64,000 bases of DNA from UBA11524 sp965646445 (GTDB lineage Bacteria > Bacillota > Clostridia > Christensenellales > Aristaeellaceae): positions 40,594 to 104,593 of the forward strand of contig CBFFZW010000004.1 in the NCBI GenBank assembly GCA_965646445.1. The letters are read 5' to 3'. Position numbers and translations under genes: made by a program. The notes under the pieces are model-generated. The model worked only from the letters and a program-made list of their open reading frames with translations, was not told where the DNA came from and did no database searches. Below are positions 26,741 through 35,485 of this stretch, one piece after another (within the stretch, counting starts at the first letter, position 1; each line of letters opens with the position of its first letter).

Positions 26741-26775
26741 GAGACGACCTAAAAAAGACAGTTTGGTGGTGATAA

Positions 26776-27327
26776 GTGGTGCCTGATACGAATGATAAGG
26801 AACAGATGATCGGTGCAGCCGCGGGCGCCGCTGAACCGATGACGGAGGAAGACCGCCAGCTGCTGGAAAAATACAGCAAGACATTCATCGGTTCCTTTTC
26901 CCACTCGCTGGACGCGAAGGGCCGCATGGTGGTGCCGCTGGCCTTCCGGGAAACCCTGGGAGAGACCTTCTGCATCGCGCCGTCCTTTGATTTCAAGTCC
27001 ATCGCCCTTTATCCTACCCTTCAGTGGGCCAGGATGCGCGAGCGCTATGCCCGCCTGGGCCGGGTCAATACCAGCCTGAAGCGCTATCTGGAACAGATGG
27101 ACGCCCTGTCCTTCCGGGGGCAGGAGTGCGACGGCCAGGGCCGTGTGCTGCTGCCCAGCAAGATCCGCCAGTGCATTCTGGGCGAGGAAAAGGATGTGGA
27201 GATTACCGGCGCGGACGATCATGTGCGCATTGTGGCCCGTCCCGCGGCGGATGAGCAGTTCGAGCTGTTCATGGCCGACCTGCCGGGTATCCTCAACGAT
27301 ATTTCGGCTTTGGAAAGCATGGAATAA
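26776..27327 (+). CDS. mraZ: Transcriptional regulator MraZ, N-terminally extended
   Basis: First gene of the dcw cluster; a DNA-binding repressor with two AbrB-like halves. Both signature loops are present: SLDAKGRMVVPLAFRE near residue 44 and CDGQGRVLLPSKIRQ near residue 117. At 183 residues it is about 40 longer than usual, because of an N-terminal extension before FIGSFSHSLDAKGR. The GTG at 26776 follows GGTGGTGAT; internal ATGs at 26806 or later would shorten the extension. rsmH, its nearly universal neighbour, is missing downstream. Confidence 0.92.
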   Translation: MVPDTNDKEQMIGAAAGAAEPMTEEDRQLLEKYSKTFIGSFSHSLDAKGRMVVPLAFRETLGETFCIAPSFDFKSIALYPTLQWARMRERYARLGRVNTSLKRYLEQMDALSFRGQECDGQGRVLLPSKIRQCILGEEKDVEITGADDHVRIVARPAADEQFELFMADLPGILNDISALESME

Positions 27328-27366
27328 CCCCTGTGTGTCATGAAACAATGAAAGGATGAATAGAGT

Positions 27367-27984
27367 ATGGTGCCGTTTGTCCGGCTTTTCAAGCGAAAGG
27401 CGCGCTTCATGTGGCAGGGCATGAAGCCATACAATTACGGCAAAGTGGCGTATCAGAACCTGCGCGGCGAGCGGATGACCTGCAGCGCCTATGTGCCCAT
27501 GATGGAGGACGATCAGGGCGCTTATACGCCCCTGGGTTCCGTGCCGGATCAGCCGGCCCGTCCCCGCCGCCGAAGGGCGGAGCGTCATCCGGCGGTCAGC
27601 AGCCGGGACACAAGCCGCATCCGCGCCGTCAGCCGTGACGGGGTGCGGGGAACGGCGGCCCTGATGGCCCTGATGCTGCTGACGTGCGCGCTGGGCGCGG
27701 CCTGCCTGGTGGATTACAGCCAGGTGCTGGAGGCGGGCAAGCGGGTGAGCAGGATTCAGGACCGCATCGACGCCATCAGCCTGCGCAACGAGGAATTGGA
27801 GACGGAGCTGGCCATGAGCGCCGCGGAGGTGAACGTGAGCTATCAGGCGGTGCAGCTGGGCATGATTTCCGCCCGGGGCGTCAACGTGATCTACCTCACC
27901 GCCCCGGAAAACGCCAACATGATTCCTTCCACCTCCGCCAACGGGCTGACGGGCGAGTATTTGGCGACCATCCTGGGAGACTGA
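27367..27984 (+). CDS. FtsL-like division protein
   Basis: A 205-residue bitopic membrane protein in the ftsL position of the dcw cluster. A long basic cytoplasmic N-terminus (about 95 residues, with RPRRRRAERH) precedes one membrane segment (ALMALMLLTCALGAACLV) and a short extracellular coiled coil (RVSRIQDRIDAISLRNEELETELAM). This is the FtsL/DivIC layout, which stabilises the divisome through FtsQ and FtsB. Sequence similarity is weak, so the call rests on topology and position. AAAGGATGA precedes the ATG. Confidence 0.75.
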   Translation: MVPFVRLFKRKARFMWQGMKPYNYGKVAYQNLRGERMTCSAYVPMMEDDQGAYTPLGSVPDQPARPRRRRAERHPAVSSRDTSRIRAVSRDGVRGTAALMALMLLTCALGAACLVDYSQVLEAGKRVSRIQDRIDAISLRNEELETELAMSAAEVNVSYQAVQLGMISARGVNVIYLTAPENANMIPSTSANGLTGEYLATILGD

Positions 27985-28035
27985 GGGGAACCTTGGTCTC
28001 CCGTTTGGAATATTTGCGCAACCAGGAGGGCGGGC

Positions 28036-30168
28036 ATGCATCCCGAGCTGAAGGTTCGCAAAAGAATGCTGCTGCTGACGGTGATGCTGGGGGTCTTTTT
28101 CCTCCTGACGGCGGGCCGACTGTGGCAGTTGACAGTACTACGCAGTGATGAACTGACCCAGCGCGGCGTCAGGCAATGGACAAAGGAGGGCATTGTCACG
28201 GCGCGGCGGGGGTCGATCCTGGACCGCAACGGCAATGTCCTGGCCCTGAGCGCCACCTCCTACATGGTGTGCGCCGATCCCCGGCTGGTCACGGACATCG
28301 ACCTGTTCCTGGATACCCTGGGCAGCGTCCTTCCCCTGGACAGGGAAACGGCCGTCAAGCGGCTGTCGGACAAAACGAAGGGCTCGGTGATCCTCAAGCG
28401 CCAGGTTACGCGCACCACGGTGGACGCCATCCGCCAGCTGAAGGCGGAGACCGACGCCAAGGCGGGGCTGAAGGCCATCTCCTTTGACGAGGACGCCAGG
28501 CGGTGGTATCCCTACGGTACGCTGCTGAGCCAGGTGCTGGGCCTGACAAACGTGGACAGCCTGGGTCAGTCCGGCATCGAACAGCAGTATGAGGCGGTGC
28601 TGGCGGGCCGGGAGGGCAGCTATCTGCGCCAGGTGGACGCCCGCAACCGCGTTCTGGGCGGCAGCGAGGGCTGGTACATTCCCTCACAGCAGGGCAGTAC
28701 GCTGAAAATGACGGTAGACGCCACCATTCAGCAAATCTGCGAAAAGGCCATGCGGGAATGTGTGGAGGTCAACAACGCCGAAAGCGTTCTCTGCCTGGTC
28801 AGCGACGTGCGCACAGGGGCCATCCTGGCCGTGTGTATGAAGCCCGACTATGACCCCAACGATCCGCCCCGCAACGATGCCGCGGCCCTGACGGAGCTGA
28901 TGCGGATCACCGCCATCTCCGATGTGTACGAGCCGGGCAGCACCTTCAAGATTCTCACGGCCGCCGCCGCTCTGGACAGCGGCGTTACCACGCCGGAGGA
29001 TCACTTCTACTGCTCGGCCAAGGTCACGGTGGACGGCGACACCATCCGCTGCTGGGGCCGCGCCCACGGCGCGGAAACCATGGCGGAGGGACTGCAGAAC
29101 AGCTGCAATCCCGTGTTTGTGGAGCTGGCCCTGCGCATGGGAACGGATACCTTCTATCGCTACCTGACCTCCTTCGGGCTGGGCAAGAAGACGGGGATCG
29201 ACCTGCCGGGTGAAAGCGGCGGCATCCTCATCGGCAGCCGGTATGTCAAGAATGTCGACCTGGCCCGCATCGGCTTTGGTCAGTCCGTGGCGGTGACGCC
29301 CCTGCAATTGATGATGGCCGCCAACTCAGCCATCAACGGGGGCAAGCTGATGAAGCCCTACCTGGTCAGCGAAGTACAGGATGAGGAGGGCCAGGTGCTT
29401 CAGCGCTTCAGCCCCACCGTGGTGGCGACGCCCATCAAGCCGGAAACGAGCATCACCCTGCGTGGGCTGCTGGAAAACGTGGTGGAAAACGGCGGCGGTA
29501 AGAACGCCAAGGTGGCGGGCTACCGGGTGGGAGGCAAGACGGGCACGGCTCAGGTGTACAAGGAAGGCCGCATCGTCCGGGACGTTCATATCGGTTCGTT
29601 CTACGGCTTTGCCCCGGCGGATAATCCGCTGATTTCCGTGCTGGTGGTGGTGAAGGAGGCTCAGGTGCCCGTGGATTACGGCGGAACCACCGCCGCGCCC
29701 TTCGCCCGGCAGATTCTGGCGGACGCGCTGCAAACCATGCAAATTCCGCCGATCACCGACGAAACGGCAGAACCTGTGACGGTTCCTGACATTACGGGCT
29801 TGACGATTTCCAACGCAAGGCGTACACTGGCAGAGGTGAGCGTGGAGCTGCTGGACGACGGCCAGGGGGACGTGGTGCTGGAGCAGCTTCCGCCTGCCGG
29901 GGCAACCCTGATGAAGGGCGGCCATGTGATGGCCTACACCGTATCGGACAGCGGGCTGACGCCGGAAACCCTGGTGCGGGTGCCGGGCCTTGCGGGCCTG
30001 AGCGACGTCGACTGCGCCCGGATGACCCGACTGCGGGGCCTGACCATCCAAATGGAGGGCACGGGCGTGTGTGTCCGGCAAAATCCGGCGGAGGGCGAAT
30101 ACGTCGCCCCGGGCGCCTGCGTGACGGTCACGCTTTCGTCCCTGGGGGAGGATGCCCCGCCAACTTAA
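28036..30168 (+). CDS. Class B penicillin-binding protein (FtsI/SpoVD type) with two PASTA domains
   Basis: A septal peptidoglycan transpeptidase of 710 residues. One N-terminal anchor (MLLLTVMLGVFFLLTAGRLW) is followed by the dimerisation domain (RRGSILDRNGNVLA) and the transpeptidase domain with active-site EPGSTFK near residue 300, SCN (QNSCNP) and KTG (GGKTGTAQ). Two C-terminal PASTA domains (TVPDITGLTISNARRTL and VRVPGLAGLSDVDC) follow. Only one such gene is here, so whether it serves vegetative division (FtsI/PbpB), spore cortex (SpoVD) or both cannot be told. AGGAGG is upstream. Confidence 0.93.
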   Translation: MHPELKVRKRMLLLTVMLGVFFLLTAGRLWQLTVLRSDELTQRGVRQWTKEGIVTARRGSILDRNGNVLALSATSYMVCADPRLVTDIDLFLDTLGSVLPLDRETAVKRLSDKTKGSVILKRQVTRTTVDAIRQLKAETDAKAGLKAISFDEDARRWYPYGTLLSQVLGLTNVDSLGQSGIEQQYEAVLAGREGSYLRQVDARNRVLGGSEGWYIPSQQGSTLKMTVDATIQQICEKAMRECVEVNNAESVLCLVSDVRTGAILAVCMKPDYDPNDPPRNDAAALTELMRITAISDVYEPGSTFKILTAAAALDSGVTTPEDHFYCSAKVTVDGDTIRCWGRAHGAETMAEGLQNSCNPVFVELALRMGTDTFYRYLTSFGLGKKTGIDLPGESGGILIGSRYVKNVDLARIGFGQSVAVTPLQLMMAANSAINGGKLMKPYLVSEVQDEEGQVLQRFSPTVVATPIKPETSITLRGLLENVVENGGGKNAKVAGYRVGGKTGTAQVYKEGRIVRDVHIGSFYGFAPADNPLISVLVVVKEAQVPVDYGGTTAAPFARQILADALQTMQIPPITDETAEPVTVPDITGLTISNARRTLAEVSVELLDDGQGDVVLEQLPPAGATLMKGGHVMAYTVSDSGLTPETLVRVPGLAGLSDVDCARMTRLRGLTIQMEGTGVCVRQNPAEGEYVAPGACVTVTLSSLGEDAPPT

Positions 30169-30215
30169 GACAACATCCGGCGATGAGCCGATATTGAAGA
30201 GTAGAGGAGCTACCT

Positions 30216-31679
30216 ATGCGACTGCAAGATTTGATGGAAGACATGCCCTATTTGCTGGAAACCCGCGGCGACCAGTCCGTGGACATCGGCGCGATCACCA
30301 GCAGCAGCCGTGAGCGAACCGACCGGGGTCTGTTTATCTGCATTTCCGGCGCCAGGTTCGACGCCCATACCTTCGCGCCCCAGGCTGTTGAGAACGGCTG
30401 TGTGGCGCTGGTGGTGGAGCGCTTCCTGGACGTCGACGTGCCCCAAGTGAAGGTCAGCAACGGCCGCGCCGCCCTGGCCCGAATTGCCGCGGCCTTCTAC
30501 GGCCATCCGGCGCGGGGAATGAAGCTGGTGGGTATTACCGGCACCAAGGGCAAGACCACCACCTCCTACCTGACCAAGGCCATCTGCGAGCAGGCGGGGT
30601 ACAAGTGCGGCCTCATCGGCACCACGGGGAACATGATCGGCCAGAGGCGCCTTCCCGGCACGCTGACCACCCCGGATCCCATCGACCTTCAGCGCGATCT
30701 GCGGGCCATGGCGGACGAGGGCGTTCAGGTGGTGGTGATGGAGGTCTCCGCCCACGCCATCGACATGCACCGCTTGGACGGGCTGCGGTTTGAGGCGGGC
30801 TGCTATACCAACTTCAGCCAGGATCATCTGGACTATTTCCACACCATGGAGCACTACTTTGAGGTCAAGAAGCGCTTTTTCACCTCCGGCATGGTGCGCA
30901 ACGCCGCCCTCAACGCCGATGAGGAAACCTCCGCGAGAATTCGCGCTGACCTGACCATTCCCCGCGTCACCTACGGCATCTGCGCCGACGCGGATCTTTT
31001 CGCCCGGGATATTGAGATCAACGAGGAAGGCGTGAGCTTCGAGCTGCAATTGCAGGGGATGCACAACATCCGCGTCAACCTGTACATGACGGGCATGTTC
31101 AACATCTACAACGCCATGGCCGCGGCCAGCTGCGCCATGATCCTGGGCATCGATGCCGACGCCATCCGCCTGGGCCTGGAAAGCATGAAGTCCGTCCCCG
31201 GCCGCATTGAAATGCTGCCCACGGGCACGCCCTATCGGGTCATTCTGGACTATGCCCACAGCCCTGATTCCCTGATGAACATCCTCAAAACGGTGCGAGA
31301 GTTTACCCGTGGCCGGCTGATTGCGGTGTTTGGCTGCGGCGGCGACAGGGACAAAGGCAAGCGCCCCATCATGGGCGAAATCGGCGGCAGGCTGGCCGAC
31401 CTGTGCATCCTGACCTCCGACAACCCCCGCACGGAGGAGCCCATGGCCATCCTGGCGGCGGTGGAGGAGGGGATCAAGCCCCTGGGCAAGCCCTATGAGA
31501 TCATCGAAAACCGTCGGCTGGCCATCCGTCGCGCGCTGGAAATCGGCCGGGAGGGCGACATCATCGTGCTGGCGGGCAAGGGCCATGAGACCTATCAGGA
31601 CATCATGGGCGTGAAGCATCCCTTCGACGAGAAGGTTGTTGTTCAGGAGCTGCTGGAGGAAATGCGCCGCCCCTCATAA
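30216..31679 (+). CDS. murE: UDP-MurNAc-tripeptide synthetase MurE (meso-DAP type)
   Basis: Adds the third residue of the peptidoglycan stem peptide in the cytoplasm. The 487-residue ligase has the ATP loop GITGTKGKTTTSYL near residue 108, EVSAHAIDMHRL, FSQDHLDYFHTME with the carbamylated-Lys region VKKRFF, and DYAHSPDSLMNIL. The motif TSDNPRTEEP near residue 407 contains DNPR, the known signature for meso-diaminopimelate rather than lysine. GAGGAG lies 6 nt before the ATG. Confidence 0.96.
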   Translation: MRLQDLMEDMPYLLETRGDQSVDIGAITSSSRERTDRGLFICISGARFDAHTFAPQAVENGCVALVVERFLDVDVPQVKVSNGRAALARIAAAFYGHPARGMKLVGITGTKGKTTTSYLTKAICEQAGYKCGLIGTTGNMIGQRRLPGTLTTPDPIDLQRDLRAMADEGVQVVVMEVSAHAIDMHRLDGLRFEAGCYTNFSQDHLDYFHTMEHYFEVKKRFFTSGMVRNAALNADEETSARIRADLTIPRVTYGICADADLFARDIEINEEGVSFELQLQGMHNIRVNLYMTGMFNIYNAMAAASCAMILGIDADAIRLGLESMKSVPGRIEMLPTGTPYRVILDYAHSPDSLMNILKTVREFTRGRLIAVFGCGGDRDKGKRPIMGEIGGRLADLCILTSDNPRTEEPMAILAAVEEGIKPLGKPYEIIENRRLAIRRALEIGREGDIIVLAGKGHETYQDIMGVKHPFDEKVVVQELLEEMRRPS

Positions 31680-31709
31680 TCCCACCATGACGCAGGAGGT
31701 TGCCCGACC

Positions 31710-32750
31710 ATGCTAAGGATGCTGATCGCATTGCTTTTATCCGCCGCCATCGTGCTGGTGACGGGCCCCAGGTTCATCCCTTATTTGCGCAAGCTGAAAT
31801 TCGGCCAGACCATTTACGACCTGGGCCCGCAGAGCCACAAGACCAAGCAGGGAACCCCCACCATGGGCGGCGTGATGATTGCCCTGGGCGCTTTGCTGGC
31901 GGCGGCTTTGTGCCATGTGACCAGCTGGAACGGCGGCTTGGATTTCATGCTGCCCCTGGTGCTGGTGTCGCTCCTCGCCATGGCGGTGGGCTTTGCGGAC
32001 GATTATGTGAAGGTGGTCAAGAAGCGCTCCCTGGGCCTGACGCCCTGGCAGAAAATTTTCGGCCAGGTTTTTATCGCGGTGGCCTTCGCGGTGTACTGCT
32101 ATCTGCATCCCCAGGTGGGCTCCAGGATTATCGTCCCCTTCTTCAACGTCGAGTGGGATTTGGGCCTGTTCTACATTCCGCTGCTGGCCCTGACCACCCT
32201 GTTCATGATTAACAGCGCCAACCTTCAGGACGGCCTGGACGGGCTGCTGTCCTCGGTGACGGCGGTGGGCTGCGTGGCCTGGGCGCTGATCGCCCTGTTC
32301 TTCACGGCGGCGTTGGCGTCCGTTGACGCCTCCTGGGCCCGGAACCTGGAAAGCGTGGGCGTCTTCGCCATGGCCGTGTGCGGCGCCTGCATCGGCTTTC
32401 TGCGCTTCAACCATTATCCGGCCACGGTGTTCATGGGCGATACGGGCTCCATGTTCATCGGCGGCGCGGTGGTGGGCATGGCGATGCTCTTGCGCCAGCC
32501 TTTCCTGCTTTTGCTGATTACCTTCACCATGGTGGCCTCCTCGGTAAGCGTCATCCTTCAGCGGTACTATTACAAGGCCACGAGGAAGCTCTGCGGCGAG
32601 CCCCGGCGGCTGTTCAAAATGACCCCGATTCATCATCATTTTGAATTGTGCGGCTGGAAGGAAACGCAGATCGTTCTGGGCTACGCCGTCTGCACGGCTG
32701 TGATGTCGGCTTTGGCGGTTCTGTCCATCATTGGGCTGAAGCTGGCGTAA
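31710..32750 (+). CDS. mraY: Phospho-MurNAc-pentapeptide translocase MraY
   Basis: Transfers phospho-MurNAc-pentapeptide to undecaprenyl phosphate, giving lipid I at the inner membrane face. The 346-residue protein has about ten membrane segments and the family motifs KQGTPTMGGVMI, FADDYVKVV (catalytic Asp pair), NLQDGLDGL, FMGDTGSM and MTPIHHHFELCGW. AGGAGG lies 10 nt before the ATG. murF, which usually lies between murE and mraY, is absent. Confidence 0.97.
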   Translation: MLRMLIALLLSAAIVLVTGPRFIPYLRKLKFGQTIYDLGPQSHKTKQGTPTMGGVMIALGALLAAALCHVTSWNGGLDFMLPLVLVSLLAMAVGFADDYVKVVKKRSLGLTPWQKIFGQVFIAVAFAVYCYLHPQVGSRIIVPFFNVEWDLGLFYIPLLALTTLFMINSANLQDGLDGLLSSVTAVGCVAWALIALFFTAALASVDASWARNLESVGVFAMAVCGACIGFLRFNHYPATVFMGDTGSMFIGGAVVGMAMLLRQPFLLLLITFTMVASSVSVILQRYYYKATRKLCGEPRRLFKMTPIHHHFELCGWKETQIVLGYAVCTAVMSALAVLSIIGLKLA

Positions 32751-32822
32751 GGACGCCGAAGGCGCCCAAACGGCTATGAAATGCGTTCCTGAACTTCTTT
32801 TTTGAAAGGAGTGTGACAAACG

Positions 32823-34196
32823 ATGAAACATGAAAAGGATTATGAAGGCAAGCGCGTGCTGGTGGTGGGCATGGCCCGCAGCGGCGTGGCGGCGGCGCAG
32901 CTGCTTGTGAAGCACGGCGCGAAGGTCGTGGTGAATGACAGCAAAACCGGCGAGGGGCTGGGCGAGGCGGTGGCCCCGCTGATGTCCCTACCGGTGGAAT
33001 GGGCCCTGGGCCGTCCGGCGGCGGACTGCCTGGATGGGATCGACGTGCTGGTCATCAGTCCGGGCATTCCCAATACGGCCCCCTTTGTGGAGGAGGCCCG
33101 CCGCCGGGGCGTCAGCGTGACCGGCGAGCTGGAGCTGGCTTATCGGCTCAGCCCCGGGGAAATGGTGGCCGTCACCGGCACCAACGGCAAGACCACCACG
33201 GTGTCGCTGCTGGGAGAAATCTTCCGCAACGCCGGTCGCGTGACCCATGTGGTGGGGAACATCGGCTATCCTTATTCTGCCGCGGGCCTCATCAGTCGCC
33301 CGGACGATATGCTGGTGTGCGAGGTAAGCTCCTTCCAGATGGAAATGGCGGACACCTTCCACCCAAGGGCGGCTGCTCTGCTCAATATCACGGAGGATCA
33401 TCTCAACCGCCACGGCACCATGGAGGTTTACACCGCCATGAAGATGCGGGTCTTCCGCAACCAGACGGCGGAGGACGTGGCGGTGTTCAACGCCGACGAC
33501 CCGGCCCTTGCGCCCCTGACAGGGCAGGTCAAAGCCCAGGTGATGCTCTTCTCCCGGCAGAAGAAGGTGACAAGCGGCGCTTATGTGGAGGACGGCCAGG
33601 TGATGATCGCCTGGAAGGGCGCGGTCAAGCCCGTGTGCCGGGTGGACGAGATCTACATCCCCGGCCCCCACAACTTGGAAAACGCCCTGGCCGCCGCCTG
33701 CGTGGCCACGGCCATGGGGGTTCCCGCCCCGGTCATCCGCCACACCCTCAAAACCTTCCAGGGCGTGGAGCACCGCATCGAGCTGGTACGGGAGCTGGAC
33801 GGCGTGCGGTACATCAACGACAGCAAGGGCACCAACGTCGATTCCACCATCAAGGCCATCCAGACCATGGATCGGCCCACCGCCATCATCCTGGGCGGCT
33901 ACGACAAGCACTGCGACTTCACCCCCATGGTGAAGGAAATGCTGCTTTCGCCCATGATCCGGGAGGCGGTGCTCATCGGCGTGACGGCGGATCAGATCGA
34001 GGCCACCTGCAAGGCGTGCGGCTATCACGCCATCCACCGTGCGGCTGCCCTTGAAGACGCCGTGGCCCAGTGCCGCGCCCTGGCCCATGATGGCTGGAAC
34101 GTGCTCCTGTCCCCGGCCTGCGCCTCCTTCGACATGTTTGCCGATTATGAGGAGCGCGGCCGCGTCTTCAAGGACATCGTCCGCGGCTTGAACTGA
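32823..34196 (+). CDS. murD: UDP-MurNAc-L-alanine:D-glutamate ligase
   Basis: Adds D-Glu to UDP-MurNAc-L-Ala. The 457-residue protein has the N-terminal Rossmann part (VLVVGMARSGVAAAQLL), the P-loop VTGTNGKTTTVSLLG, EVSSFQMEMADTF, NITEDHLNRHGTM and the C-terminal YINDSKGTNVDSTIKAI, all characteristic of MurD. AAAGGAG lies about 10 nt before the ATG. It is in the dcw operon between mraY and ftsW. Confidence 0.96.
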   Translation: MKHEKDYEGKRVLVVGMARSGVAAAQLLVKHGAKVVVNDSKTGEGLGEAVAPLMSLPVEWALGRPAADCLDGIDVLVISPGIPNTAPFVEEARRRGVSVTGELELAYRLSPGEMVAVTGTNGKTTTVSLLGEIFRNAGRVTHVVGNIGYPYSAAGLISRPDDMLVCEVSSFQMEMADTFHPRAAALLNITEDHLNRHGTMEVYTAMKMRVFRNQTAEDVAVFNADDPALAPLTGQVKAQVMLFSRQKKVTSGAYVEDGQVMIAWKGAVKPVCRVDEIYIPGPHNLENALAAACVATAMGVPAPVIRHTLKTFQGVEHRIELVRELDGVRYINDSKGTNVDSTIKAIQTMDRPTAIILGGYDKHCDFTPMVKEMLLSPMIREAVLIGVTADQIEATCKACGYHAIHRAAALEDAVAQCRALAHDGWNVLLSPACASFDMFADYEERGRVFKDIVRGLN

Positions 34197-34249
34197 CCCC
34201 ACCATCAACTGCGCTTTCCCTTTGCTCCCCCAGGGTGAAAGGAATGGCT

Positions 34250-35416
34250 ATGCTTCATCAGGCACAGACCAAGGCAAGCGCACCAAAGCAGACCCGCTTG
34301 ACCCTCCGGGGCAAGCTGAATCCCGTGGACGGCACGCTGATGGCGGTGTTCATCATGCTGCTGCTCGCGGGATTGCTGGTTCTTTTTTCTGCCTCCTACT
34401 ATGTGGCCCAGGATTCCGGCGACCCCCTGCGGGAGGTGCGCCATCAGCTGATCGGCATTGCCCTGGGCGCCGTGGCCATGTTCGTCACCAGCCGGGTGCC
34501 CTACCGCTTCTGGCAGGACACCTGGGTGGTGGTAGCGGGCCTGGGCATCAGCGCGGTGCTGCTGATCCTGGTGGTGATCCCCGGCGTGGGCGTGTACATC
34601 AACGGCTCCCGGCGCTGGCTGTCCATCGCGGGGATGAGCTTCCAGCCGTCGGAGCTGGCCAAGTTCGCCATCGTGCTGTACATGGCCACCACCCTGACCT
34701 ACCGGGGCAAGCGAATCCACTCATTGTGGTTCGGCATTGTGCCGGTGCTGCTGGTGCCGGGGTTTTTCTTCCTGCTGATCCTCCAGCAGCCTAACCTGTC
34801 CACTGCCGGCAGCATCCTCATCGTCAGCCTGCTGATGATCCTGATTGCCGGGGCGCGGTGGAAGCATCTGCTGCTGATGCTCATCGGCGGCCTGGGGGTG
34901 GGCAGCTTCTATGCCTGGAGCGCTCCCTATCGCCGGGAACGCCTGCTGTCCTTCACCGATCCCTTTGCCAAGATGAGCGACGAGGGCTACCAACTGGCGC
35001 AGTCGCTGATCGCCTTTGGCTCGGGCGGGCTGTTCGGCATGGGCCTGGGCAAGGGGCGGCAGAAGTACGCCTACCTGCCTTACCCGGAGAGCGACTTCAT
35101 TTTCGCCATCGTGGGGGAAGACTTCGGGCTGTGCGGCTGCCTGGTGGTGATCGCGCTGTTCGTGGCCTTCATGCTGGCGGGCATGCGCATCGCCACCCGC
35201 TGCCGGGATAAGTTCGGCGCGCTGCTGGCGGCGGGCATCACCTGCTCCATCACCGTGCAGGCCTTTCTGAACATGGGCGTGGTCATCGGCATTCTTCCCA
35301 CCACAGGCCTGCCGCTCCCGTTCTTTTCCGCGGGCGGCACGTCCATCTCCATCACCATGGCGGCGGTGGGCATCCTGATGAACATCTCCCGCACCGCCGG
35401 GAAGATGGAAACGTGA
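34250..35416 (+). CDS. ftsW: Cell-division SEDS glycosyltransferase FtsW
   Basis: A lipid II polymerase of the septum, working with the cluster's class B PBP. The 388-residue protein has ten membrane segments and the SEDS motifs NGSRRWLSIAGMSFQPSELAK, YPESDFIFAIVGEDFG and PTTGLPLPFFSAGGTS. Three in-frame starts exist; ATG 34250 is favoured because AAAGGA ends 6 nt before it. Position in the dcw cluster argues for FtsW over RodA or SpoVE; a SpoVE role cannot be excluded. The expected neighbour murG is missing. Confidence 0.92.
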   Translation: MLHQAQTKASAPKQTRLTLRGKLNPVDGTLMAVFIMLLLAGLLVLFSASYYVAQDSGDPLREVRHQLIGIALGAVAMFVTSRVPYRFWQDTWVVVAGLGISAVLLILVVIPGVGVYINGSRRWLSIAGMSFQPSELAKFAIVLYMATTLTYRGKRIHSLWFGIVPVLLVPGFFFLLILQQPNLSTAGSILIVSLLMILIAGARWKHLLLMLIGGLGVGSFYAWSAPYRRERLLSFTDPFAKMSDEGYQLAQSLIAFGSGGLFGMGLGKGRQKYAYLPYPESDFIFAIVGEDFGLCGCLVVIALFVAFMLAGMRIATRCRDKFGALLAAGITCSITVQAFLNMGVVIGILPTTGLPLPFFSAGGTSISITMAAVGILMNISRTAGKMET

Positions 35417-35485
35417 TTTCCGACTTCCCCCGCACCTCTTTTCCGCTGCGGCATACGTTGAAGCAGCGAAAACGGAGGTGGTTCC

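Larger units (their letters stand above)
26471..26775. other. Non-coding region upstream of mraZ
   Basis: This 305-bp gap holds a terminator (26544-26573) and the mraZ promoter (26708-26736). Between them is an AT-richer stretch with a 9-bp inverted repeat, TGCACAAAA (26576-26584) and TTTTGTGCA (26657-26665), whose arms are 72 bp apart. No convincing gene was seen in it. Confidence 0.6.

Noticed and set aside
26508..27002. 164-residue minus-strand frame upstream of mraZ
   Set aside because: It overlaps the mraZ promoter and gene in antisense, lacks a ribosome site and has no recognisable domain.
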